A DNA stretch of 43,885 nucleotides from Candidatus Rokuibacteriota bacterium (GTDB taxonomy: Bacteria > Methylomirabilota > Methylomirabilia > Rokubacteriales > CSP1-6). Positions 7,033-14,442 of the stretch are shown here, piece by piece (position 1 is the first letter of the stretch; each line of letters opens with the position of its first letter). The notes under the pieces were generated by a model. The model was not told the DNA's origin. It ran no database searches and saw only the letters and a list, made by a program, of their open reading frames with translations. Both the position numbers and the translations under genes were made by a program. The stretch spans positions 1 to 43,885 of the forward strand of contig VBPC01000267.1 of the NCBI GenBank assembly GCA_005887895.1, in the 5' to 3' direction.

Positions 7033-8357
7033 CGTCGCGCTCCGCGGCGCGCCCGGCCCGTGGGCGCCCGGCGCAGCGACAGCCGGATCGGCGAGCCCGC
7101 GAAGCCGAACGCCAGTCTCAGGGAGCGGACGAGATAGCGCTCGTAGGAGAAGTGGATCTCGTCGGGGCGATTCACCCGCACGGCAAACGTCGGCGGGCCC
7201 ACACCGACCTGCGTGGCCGACTGCACGACCAGCGGTTCGCCCTGCACGGATACCGGCCGCCGCTCGACCGCCTGCTTCAGCGCGGCCGTGGCCTCGGTCG
7301 GCGGCACCCTTTGCCGCGCCGCCGTCGCGACCTGATCCACCGTCTCGAACAGCTCGCGCACCCCCGCGCCGGTCGCCGCCGAGGTGAAGCACACCGGCGC
7401 GTAGTCGAGGAACGGCAGCCGCTCGCGCAGCTGCTCGACGACCTCGGCCTTGCGAATGAGGCCGGGCGGCACCAGATCCCACTTGTTGACGACGAGAACG
7501 ATCGCGCGGCCGGCGTCGTGGGCATAGCCGCCGATGTGCGCGTCCTGGGCGGTCAGGCCCTCGGAGGCGTCGATGACGAGCAGCGCGACCTGGCAGCGCT
7601 CGAGGCTGCGCAGCGCCATCACCACGGCCAGCTTCTCGAGCGGCTGGTCCACCCGACCCTTGCGGCGGATCCCCGCGGTGTCCACCAGCACGTAGGGCCG
7701 CCCGTCGTACTCGAACGCGGTGTCGACGGCGTCGCGGGTCGTGCCCGGCGCCTCGTGCACGAGCACGCGCTCGGCGCCGACCATCACGTTGACGAGCGAG
7801 GACTTGCCGACGTTCGGACGGCCGATCACGGCCAGCTGCACGATGCCGGCCGGCACCGGCGCCGCGCTCACGTCCGGCGTGCGCGCGCGCAGGACCTCGA
7901 GCAGCTCGGCCACGCCGCGGCCGTGCTCGGCCGACACGGGCACCGGCTCGCCGAAGCCGACACCGTAGAGCTCGCCGAGCGCGCCTTCCTGGCCGCCGCC
8001 GTCGATCTTGTTGGCGGCCAGCACCACGGGGCGAGCGCTCCGGCGCAGGACGCCGGCGATCTCGCTGTCGAGGGCCGTCAGGCCCGCGCGGGCGTCGACG
8101 ACGAAGAGGACCAGGTCGGCCTCGTCGACCGCGGCCAGCACCTGCCGGCGCACCCCCTCGATCAGCGGCTCCTCCGAGGAGGGAACGAAGCCGCCGGTGT
8201 CGATCACCGTCGCCTGCCAGCGCTCGAACTCCACGTGGCCGTAGAGTCGATCGCGCGTCACGCCCGGGACGTCCCGCACGAGCGCACGCCGCTGGCCGAC
8301 CAGACGATTGAACAGGGTGGACTTGCCAACGTTCGGCCGCCCCACGATCGCGATCAT
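7029..8357 (-). CDS. der: Ribosome-assembly GTPase Der (EngA)
   Basis: A 442-residue protein with two tandem GTPase domains and a C-terminal KH-like domain, needed for 50S subunit maturation. Domain 1 has P-loop GRPNVGKST near residues 6-14, DTGG and NKID. Domain 2 has GRPNVGKSS, DTAG and NKWD. The tail is basic. ATG 8357 places the first P-loop in the normal position; a GTG at 8432 would add 25 residues with no family match. DUF512 lies just upstream, and the der-DUF512 pairing is widespread. DUF3047 overlaps its stop. Confidence 0.96.
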   Translation of the reverse strand: MIAIVGRPNVGKSTLFNRLVGQRRALVRDVPGVTRDRLYGHVEFERWQATVIDTGGFVPSSEEPLIEGVRRQVLAAVDEADLVLFVVDARAGLTALDSEIAGVLRRSARPVVLAANKIDGGGQEGALGELYGVGFGEPVPVSAEHGRGVAELLEVLRARTPDVSAAPVPAGIVQLAVIGRPNVGKSSLVNVMVGAERVLVHEAPGTTRDAVDTAFEYDGRPYVLVDTAGIRRKGRVDQPLEKLAVVMALRSLERCQVALLVIDASEGLTAQDAHIGGYAHDAGRAIVLVVNKWDLVPPGLIRKAEVVEQLRERLPFLDYAPVCFTSAATGAGVRELFETVDQVATAARQRVPPTEATAALKQAVERRPVSVQGEPLVVQSATQVGVGPPTFAVRVNRPDEIHFSYERYLVRSLRLAFGFAGSPIRLSLRRAPTGRARRGARR

Positions 8358-8436
8358 CGGCCGCGGCAGGGACGATATCGAGGACCCTACGCCGCCGCTC
8401 TTCGTCCCGGCCCGCGCGTGCACCGCGCTCACCGCA

Positions 8437-9750
8437 TCACCCGCCGCGCAACGCCCGCAGGAGCGCGCGCGGCTCGGGCTCCACCGCCACGACCGGCACG
8501 CCGAGGGCGCGCGCCACGTCGGCCGGCGTGAGGTCGTCGAGGAAGACGCCCTCGCCGTCGCGCAGCGCGACCGCCGGCACCAGCACCGCCTCGCCGAGGT
8601 CGCCGAGCGCGGCCAGCGCCCGCTGGATGTCCTGGCCGGTGAGCAGGCCCGCGACCGCCACGCTGCCGCCGAAGAACGCGTTGGCCACACCGACGACGCG
8701 CGCGCCGACGCCCGGCAGGTTCTCGAGCAGCCCGGCCAGCCGCGGCGCGTACATGGCGCCGCTCACCACCGTCACGCGACGGCTCCGGCGGCGCCGCAGC
8801 CGCCGCATCGCCTGCGCGAATCCGTCCTCGAAGCGTCGCACGAGGCCGATCCCGTCCTCCGCGATGGCAAAACCCTCGTAGGCGTCGGCCGGCGGCAGCG
8901 GGCGACCGGCCTGCAGGTAGACCTCGTCGCCGAGGAACACGAAGCGGCTGCCCAGCGCGTCGACGAAACGCGCCTGCCATGCCGTCACCGTGTCGATCAG
9001 CGTCGCGGCCTCGGCGTCGGTCAGCGTGCGCAGCGCCGGCAGCCGCTCGCGGTGGCGCGTGAGCCCGACCGGGACGATCGCCGTCGTCGCCACCTGCGGA
9101 TGCAGCGGCGCCAGCTCGCGCACCGTGCGCTCGAGGTGCGGCCCGTCGTTCAGTCCCGGACACAGCACGATCTGGGCGTGAATCCGGATGCCGGCCTTGG
9201 CCAGCCGCTCGAGCCGCGGCAGGATCTCCACGCCGTGGCGCGGCCGGCCCAGCAGCTCCCAGCGCAGTGCCGGATCGGTCGCGTGCACGGAGACGTAGAG
9301 CGGGGACAGGCGCTGCTCGAGGATCCGCTCGAACGACGGCTCGTCGAGATCGCTCAGCGTGATGTAGTTGCCGTGCAGGAACGACAGCCGGAAGTCGTCG
9401 TCCTTGACGTAGAGGCTCTTGCGCATGCCACGCGGCAGCTGGTGGATGAAGCAGAACACGCACTTGTTGGCGCAGGTGGCGATCTCGCCGGGCCGCGGCG
9501 CCTCCAGCTCGAGGCCGAGCTCGTCGCCCGCCTGCCGCGCCAGCCGCAGCGCGCGGGGGCGGCCCTCGCGCTCCACGGCGAGCTGCAGCCGCGCCTCGGC
9601 GCCGTAAAACTGGAAGTCGATGGCGTCGCGCAGCGGCCGCCCGTTGATCGCGAGGATCCGATCGCCGGCCGCCAGTCCCGCCGCGGCGGCGGCCGTGCGC
9701 GGCCGCACCGCCGCCACCACGACGCCCTCAGCGGAAGAGCGCGGTTTCAT
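8437..9750 (-). CDS. DUF512 protein: PDZ domain plus radical SAM
   Basis: A 437-residue putative iron-sulfur radical SAM protein. The N-terminal PDZ-like domain (residues about 8-55, AAGLAAGDRILAINGRPLRD) is followed by the radical SAM cluster motif CANKCVFCF (CxxxCxxC). The TIM-barrel segments DDDFRLSFLHGNYITL and YVSVHATDP come next, then a C-terminal domain with GDEVYLQAG and FFGGSVAVAGLLTGQD. The reaction is unknown. In many phyla it is a neighbour of der, as here, which suggests a link to ribosome or envelope maturation. ATG 9750 overlaps the end of pgsA by 23 bp. Cysteine ligands and the downstream Gly-rich region look intact. Confidence 0.87.
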   Translation of the reverse strand: MKPRSSAEGVVVAAVRPRTAAAAAGLAAGDRILAINGRPLRDAIDFQFYGAEARLQLAVEREGRPRALRLARQAGDELGLELEAPRPGEIATCANKCVFCFIHQLPRGMRKSLYVKDDDFRLSFLHGNYITLSDLDEPSFERILEQRLSPLYVSVHATDPALRWELLGRPRHGVEILPRLERLAKAGIRIHAQIVLCPGLNDGPHLERTVRELAPLHPQVATTAIVPVGLTRHRERLPALRTLTDAEAATLIDTVTAWQARFVDALGSRFVFLGDEVYLQAGRPLPPADAYEGFAIAEDGIGLVRRFEDGFAQAMRRLRRRRSRRVTVVSGAMYAPRLAGLLENLPGVGARVVGVANAFFGGSVAVAGLLTGQDIQRALAALGDLGEAVLVPAVALRDGEGVFLDDLTPADVARALGVPVVAVEPEPRALLRALRGG

Positions 9751-10300
9751 CCGGCTCTCGAGCCTCGTCGGCGTGGGCGGCGTTGAGGAAGCGCATGCCC
9801 TGGACGATGTACTGCAGCCCCGAGAAGACCGTGAAGATCGCGGCCAGCCAGACGACCGTTTTGAGGCCGGTCGTGACCTGGTAGAAGCGCGCCAGCAGTC
9901 CCATGAGCACGGTGAGCACCTGGAAGAACGTGGCGACCTTGCCCGCCCACGTCGGCCGCGGCGTGATGCGGCCACCCGCCATGTGGATCGCCAGGGCCCC
10001 GATGACCAGGATGAGGTCGCGGCTGATGACGACGGCAGCGATCCAGAAGGGCAGCGCCTTGAGCCAGGTCAGCGTGACGAACGACGACATGAGCAGGAGC
10101 TTGTCGGCCATGGGGTCGAGGAACGCCCCGAGCCGGCTCTGGCTGCCGCGGTGGCGGGCGACGTAGCCGTCCAGGAGGTCGGTCAGCGCGGCGGTGAGGA
10201 ACACCGCCAGCGCCGGCCCGCGCTGCTTGTAGACGAGCAGCGTCACGAAGACCGGGATGAGCAAAATACGAAGAACGGTCAGCCAGTTCGCCAGGCCCAT
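9728..10300 (-). CDS. pgsA: CDP-diacylglycerol-glycerol-3-phosphate 3-phosphatidyltransferase
   Basis: A 190-residue integral membrane protein that forms phosphatidylglycerol phosphate from CDP-diacylglycerol, the committed step to acidic phospholipids. The CDP-alcohol phosphotransferase signature DGxxAR(x8)GxxxDxxxD is complete at residues about 44-66 (DGYVARHR ... GAFLDPMAD). Several hydrophobic segments flank it, starting with LTVLRILLIPVFVTLLV. The N-terminal NWLTVLRI is typical of PgsA. ATG 10300 lies 7 bp past the hflX stop. Related CDP-alcohol transferases cannot be fully excluded from sequence alone, but size and N-terminus favour PgsA. Confidence 0.9.
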   Translation of the reverse strand: MGLANWLTVLRILLIPVFVTLLVYKQRGPALAVFLTAALTDLLDGYVARHRGSQSRLGAFLDPMADKLLLMSSFVTLTWLKALPFWIAAVVISRDLILVIGALAIHMAGGRITPRPTWAGKVATFFQVLTVLMGLLARFYQVTTGLKTVVWLAAIFTVFSGLQYIVQGMRFLNAAHADEAREPDETALFR

Positions 10301-10307
10301 GAAGACG

Positions 10308-11603
10308 TTAGTTTAACACCCGATAGGCGGCGAGTTGCCCCAGCCAGGTGCCCGGCAATTCCACGTCGACCACGACCGCCTGGGGCCCGTCGACCCGGCC
10401 CACCACCCGCCCTCGCTCGTAGCAGAGCGCGAGTGCGGCGCCGTCTCCGTGAGGAATGCGAAGCGTGACGGCGCCACTGGCCGGCAGGGCGGCGTCGATC
10501 GTCTTGAGCAGCTCCGGCAGCCCTTCGCCGGTTACCGCCGAGATCCCGACCCCCTCACGGCGGGCGACCAGGGCGTCGAGCGAGCGCCCACGGTCGGTGC
10601 GGTCGATCTTGTTCAGCGCCAGCACGGTGGGGCGGTGCGCCACGTCGAGCTCGCCGAGGATCCGCTCGACGGCCTCGGTGTGCTCCTCCAGCGCCGGATG
10701 GCTCGAATCCACCACGTGGACGAGGACGTCGGCGTCCTTCAGCTCCTCGAGCGTCGCACGGAAGGCGGCCACGAGCTCGTGGGGCAGCTTGCGGATGAAC
10801 CCGACGGTGTCGGTCAGGATGAACGGCCGCTGGCCGGGCGGCTCGACGAGCCGCGCGGCTGGATCGAGCGTGACGAAGAGCTGATCGGCGGCCGTGAGCC
10901 GCGAGCCGGTCAGCCGATTGAGCAGCGTCGTCTTGCCGGCGTTCGTGTAACCCACCAGCGCGACGATCGGCATGCCGGCACGCCGGCGTCCCTCGCGCTG
11001 GAGCCGGCGATGCGTCTGCACGTGCTCCAGCTCGCCGCGGATCTGCATGACGCGACGGCGAATCACACGGCGATCGGACTCGAGCTGGGTCTCGCCCGGT
11101 CCGCGCGTGCCGATCCCGCCGCCCAGGCGCTCGAGGTGCGTCCACTGGCCGACCAGGCGCGGCAGCAGGTACGTCAGCTGGGCCAGCTCGACCTGCAGCT
11201 TGCCCTCGGCGGTGCGCGCGCGCTGGGCGAAGATGTCGAGAATCAGCGCAGTGCGATCGATGACCTTGATGCCGAGCGCCTGCGAGATGTTGCGCTCCTG
11301 GATCGGCGAGAGCGGATCGTCGGAGATGAAGAGGTTGCCGCCCAGCTCGCGCGCCGTGTCGGCGATCTCGCTCACCTTGCCGCGCCCGAAGTAGAGCGCC
11401 GGGGTCGCCGACGCGCGCTCCTGGATCACGCGATGCACGACCGTGGCACCGGCGGCCATGGCCAGGCCGGCCAGCTCCTCCAGCGACTCCTCGACCTCCC
11501 ACCGTTGCTGGCGCGGCAGCCGCACCGCCGCGATCACCGCCCGCTCCGGTCCCCGCCGCGTTCCGTGTCCGTTGGCGTGCCCGCCCGTTCGCGGTCGACT
11601 CAC
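10308..11603 (-). CDS. hflX: Ribosome-associated GTPase HflX
   Basis: A 431-residue GTPase that splits stalled or stress-damaged ribosomes. The N-terminal HflX domain has LYFGRGKVSEIADTA and a glycine-rich linker GGGIGTRGPGETQLE. The G domain follows, with P-loop GYTNAGKTT, switch II DTVGFIRKLP and NKID. A short C-terminal domain ends the protein. GTG 11603 overlaps the miaA stop by 4 bp (GTGA). The miaA-hflX pair is conserved in many proteobacteria, although hfq, which often lies between them, is absent here. Confidence 0.95.
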   Translation of the reverse strand: MSRPRTGGHANGHGTRRGPERAVIAAVRLPRQQRWEVEESLEELAGLAMAAGATVVHRVIQERASATPALYFGRGKVSEIADTARELGGNLFISDDPLSPIQERNISQALGIKVIDRTALILDIFAQRARTAEGKLQVELAQLTYLLPRLVGQWTHLERLGGGIGTRGPGETQLESDRRVIRRRVMQIRGELEHVQTHRRLQREGRRRAGMPIVALVGYTNAGKTTLLNRLTGSRLTAADQLFVTLDPAARLVEPPGQRPFILTDTVGFIRKLPHELVAAFRATLEELKDADVLVHVVDSSHPALEEHTEAVERILGELDVAHRPTVLALNKIDRTDRGRSLDALVARREGVGISAVTGEGLPELLKTIDAALPASGAVTLRIPHGDGAALALCYERGRVVGRVDGPQAVVVDVELPGTWLGQLAAYRVLN

Positions 11604-12547
11604 TCGATAAGGTCCTCCATCTTCAGCTGGGTCTCGATCGCCGTCGCGACGCCCTCGGCGCCGCCGGCGGCCGCCACGTCGATCCACTCGACGCCCGGCT
11701 CGCGCGCGAACCACGTCATCTGGCGCTTGGCGTAGCGCACGGTCTCGCGCTGCATCAGCGCCAGCGCATCGCCGGCGTCGAGGCGGCCGTGCGCGACCTC
11801 GGCGAACTGCCGATAGCCGATGCCCTGCATCGACGACAGCTCGGGGCCGTATCCGCGGGCCAGGAGCCCGCGCACCTCGTCCTGGAGGCCGGCGGCGACC
11901 ATCGCCTCCGCCCGCACGGCCAGCCGGCGCGCCAGCTCGGACCGCTCCAGTGTGAGCCCCACGGCAACGACGTGCCAGGGCGCGGCACCGTCGCGCCAGC
12001 GGACCTGGGCGTCCCCGACCGCGCTGCCGGAGCGCAGGCGCTCCAGCGCGCGAACCACCCTCACCTCGTCGTTGGGATGCAGCCGTCGGGCCAGCGCAGG
12101 CTCGACCGCCCCGAGCCGCGCGTGCAGCGCCGCCCGGCCCTCGCGCGCGGCGACGCCCGCCAGCTCGCGCCGGAAGTCCGGATCGGCGGGCGGCGCCGGA
12201 TCGAGCCCGCGGAGCAGCGCCCGCACGTACAACCCGGTGCCGCCGACCACCACCGGCAGCCGGCCGCGGCGCCGGACGTCGGCGATCGCCCGCTCGGCGT
12301 CGGCGCGGAAGCGCGCGGCGTGGTATCGATCGTCGGGATCGACGACGTCGATCAGGTGGTGCGCCACCGCGCGCTGCTCGTCGGCGCTGGGCTTGCCGGT
12401 CGCCAGATCCATCCCGCGGTAGACCTGTCGCGAGTCGGCGCTGATCACCTCCAGCGCCACGCGGCGGGCGAGGACGACGGCGGCGGCGGTCTTGCCAACG
12501 CCCGTGGGCCCCACGATCACCAGCAACGGCGGCTTGCGCTCGCTCAT
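11600..12547 (-). CDS. miaA: tRNA dimethylallyltransferase MiaA
   Basis: A 315-residue enzyme that transfers a dimethylallyl group to N6 of A37 in tRNAs reading UNN codons. The P-loop GPTGVGKT is at residues about 13-20, followed by ISADSRQVYRGMDLATGKP, the HHLIDVVDP segment, VVGGTGLYVRALL and the C-terminal QGIGYRQF and YAKRQMTWFAR. Full family length. ATG 12547 is the start; a 64-bp gap to the mutL stop separates it from the mismatch repair genes. The mutL-miaA-hflX order is classic (E. coli). The 3' end overlaps hflX. Confidence 0.96.
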   Translation of the reverse strand: MSERKPPLLVIVGPTGVGKTAAAVVLARRVALEVISADSRQVYRGMDLATGKPSADEQRAVAHHLIDVVDPDDRYHAARFRADAERAIADVRRRGRLPVVVGGTGLYVRALLRGLDPAPPADPDFRRELAGVAAREGRAALHARLGAVEPALARRLHPNDEVRVVRALERLRSGSAVGDAQVRWRDGAAPWHVVAVGLTLERSELARRLAVRAEAMVAAGLQDEVRGLLARGYGPELSSMQGIGYRQFAEVAHGRLDAGDALALMQRETVRYAKRQMTWFAREPGVEWIDVAAAGGAEGVATAIETQLKMEDLIE

Positions 12548-12611
12548 CGCCTTCGAGTCTACGCCCCGCCGCGCGCCGGGATCATAGGGCTCACGTCGGC
12601 TGCGGCTCGCA

Positions 12612-14438
12612 CTACCATGTCCGCTTCAGCTCGCGGCGGATGTCGTGCATCGAGACGCGGCTGACGATGGGGCGGCCGTGGGGGCAGAAGTAGGGGGTCT
12701 CGGTCGTCTCGAGATCGGCCACGAGGCGCTCCATCTCCTCGGGAGCGAGGGGCGTGTTGGCCTTGATCGCGGCCCGGCAGGCGACGAACGCCAGCGCGCG
12801 ATCGAGCGTCGGCTCGCCGGCCTTCGGATCGGCCAGCTCCTCCACCACAGCTTCCACCAGGCGCTTGGGCTCGTCGCCCTTGAGCAGCGTCGGCACCGCG
12901 CGCAGCACCACCGCGGCGCCGCCGAACTCCTCGAAGGCGAAGCCCAGGCGCTCGAGCGGCCCGCGCCACCGCTCGAGCAGCGCACGCGAGGCGGGGCCCA
13001 GCTCGAGCGTCTCGGGGAAGAGCAGCGCTTGCGAGGCGAGCGGTGCCGCGTCGAGCTGTGCGCGTACCTGCTCGAAGAGGACGCGCTCGTGCACGACGTG
13101 CTGATCGAGAAAGAACACCTCGTCGTCGGTCGTCGCCACGATGAACGTCGCCTGCACCTGGCCCAGCACGCGCCCGAAGCGCGTCGCGGCGTAGGAGGCC
13201 GCCGGCTCCTTGAACAGCGCCGCCTGCTCGGCGGGCGACGCGCCCACTCCCGCCTCCACGCCCGGCACCGCCTCACGCGGCTCACCGCCGAACGTCGGGA
13301 TGACGGCGGGTCGCCGCAGCGCCTCGTGGAGGGCGGCCACCAGCATCTCCTGCACGACCCGCGGGTGGCGGAAGCGCACCCACGCCTTGGTCGGGTGCAC
13401 GTTCACGTCGACGTCGTTCGGCGCCAGCGTCACCGCCAGCACGACCTGCGGGAACCGATCGCGCGGCAGCAAGGGCCGGTAGGCCGCCAGCACGGCCTGC
13501 AACAGCGCGGGGTCGCGGACCGGGCGGCCGTTGACGATCACCACGATGTCGTCGCGGCCGCCACGCGTGACGTCGGGTGGGCTGGCCCAGCCGACCACCC
13601 GCACGCCGTGCTCGACGCGGTCCACGGCCAGCAATCGCTCGCCAGCGCGAGCTGACCGACGGTGCGCAGGCTCGCCGCCAGCTCGGTCGCCGGCGCCTTC
13701 AAGAACTTGAGCCGGGCGGGCGTGTTGAAGAAGAGGTCGTGCACCTCCACGCTCGTGCCGACCTCCGCCGGCACGCCGAGCCGCAGGGCGACCACGCCGC
13801 CCTCGCCGCCCAGCCGAAGGCCCTCGGGGGCGCCGCGGGCGCGGCTGGTCACCGTGAAGCGCGAGACCGCGCAGATCGCCGCCAGCGCCTCGCCGCGGAA
13901 GCCGAGCGTGGCGATCGCGTCCAGGTCCTCGTCGCGCGCCAGCTTGGAGGTCGCGTGGCGCTCGAGCGCCAGCGGCAGCTCCTCGGCCGTCATGCCGTGG
14001 CCGTCGTCCGAGACCCGGATCAGCGCCGCCCCGCCATCGCGCAGATCCACCGTGACCGTGCGCGCCGCCGCGTCCAGCGCGTTCTCCACCAGTTCCTTCA
14101 CCGCCGACGCCGGCCGCTCGCGGCTGGTCACCGTGAAGCGCGAGACCGCGCAGATCGCCGCCAGCGCCTCGCCGCGGAAGCCGAGCGTGGCGATCGCGTC
14201 CAGGTCCTCGTCGCGCGCCAGCTTGGAGGTCGCGTGGCGCTCGAGCGCCAGCGGCAGCTCCTCGGCCGTCATGCCGTGGCCGTCGTCCGAGACCCGGATC
14301 AGCGCCGCCCCGCCATCGCGCAGATCCACCGTGACCGTGCGCGCCGCCGCGTCCAGCGCGTTCTCCACCAGTTCCTTCACCGCCGACGCCGGCCGCGATC
14401 TTGTTGACGAGAGAATCCGGGAGCCGACGGATCCGCAT
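12612..14438 (-). pseudogene. mutL: mutL, frameshifted and internally duplicated
   Basis: MutL couples mismatch recognition to strand incision. The start (ATG 14438, IRRLPDSLVNKIAAG) and everything after about 13640 are in one frame. The ATPase core between them (ELVENALDA, DDGHGM, TLGFRGEAL, DLFFNTPAR) is in another frame. At about 14388 the expected EVVERPA codons are shortened, consistent with a 20-bp loss between two GCGGCCGGCG copies. A 93-codon block from ERPASAV to TVTSR then occurs twice (13841-14396). A second frameshift near 13640-13650 restores the original frame. The C-terminal domain is intact, with endonuclease motif DQHVVHERVLFE, ACR and CPHGRP. An unbroken 609-codon frame crosses the region, but its middle is out-of-frame nonsense. 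Either a natural pseudogene or an assembly error. Confidence 0.85.
13841..14396. repeat. Exact tandem duplication inside mutL (period 279 bp)
   Basis: Bases 13841-14117 and 14120-14396 are identical over all 277 positions by line-by-line comparison. The period is 279 bp, i.e. 93 codons, so the duplication itself keeps frame. The unit encodes the GHKL ATPase block from ERPASAV to TVTSR. The copy junction (14117-14120) keeps GAGCGGCCGGCG, part of the bases missing at the start of the upstream copy. Perfect identity implies a very recent event or an assembly artefact. Confidence 0.97.
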
Positions 14439-14442
14439 CACG

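Noticed and set aside
12612-14441. Reading mutL as one intact 609-residue protein.
   Set aside because: The middle, residues about 18-290, is out-of-frame Gly/Arg-rich sequence. The ATPase motifs are in another frame, so the open frame is an accident of GC content.
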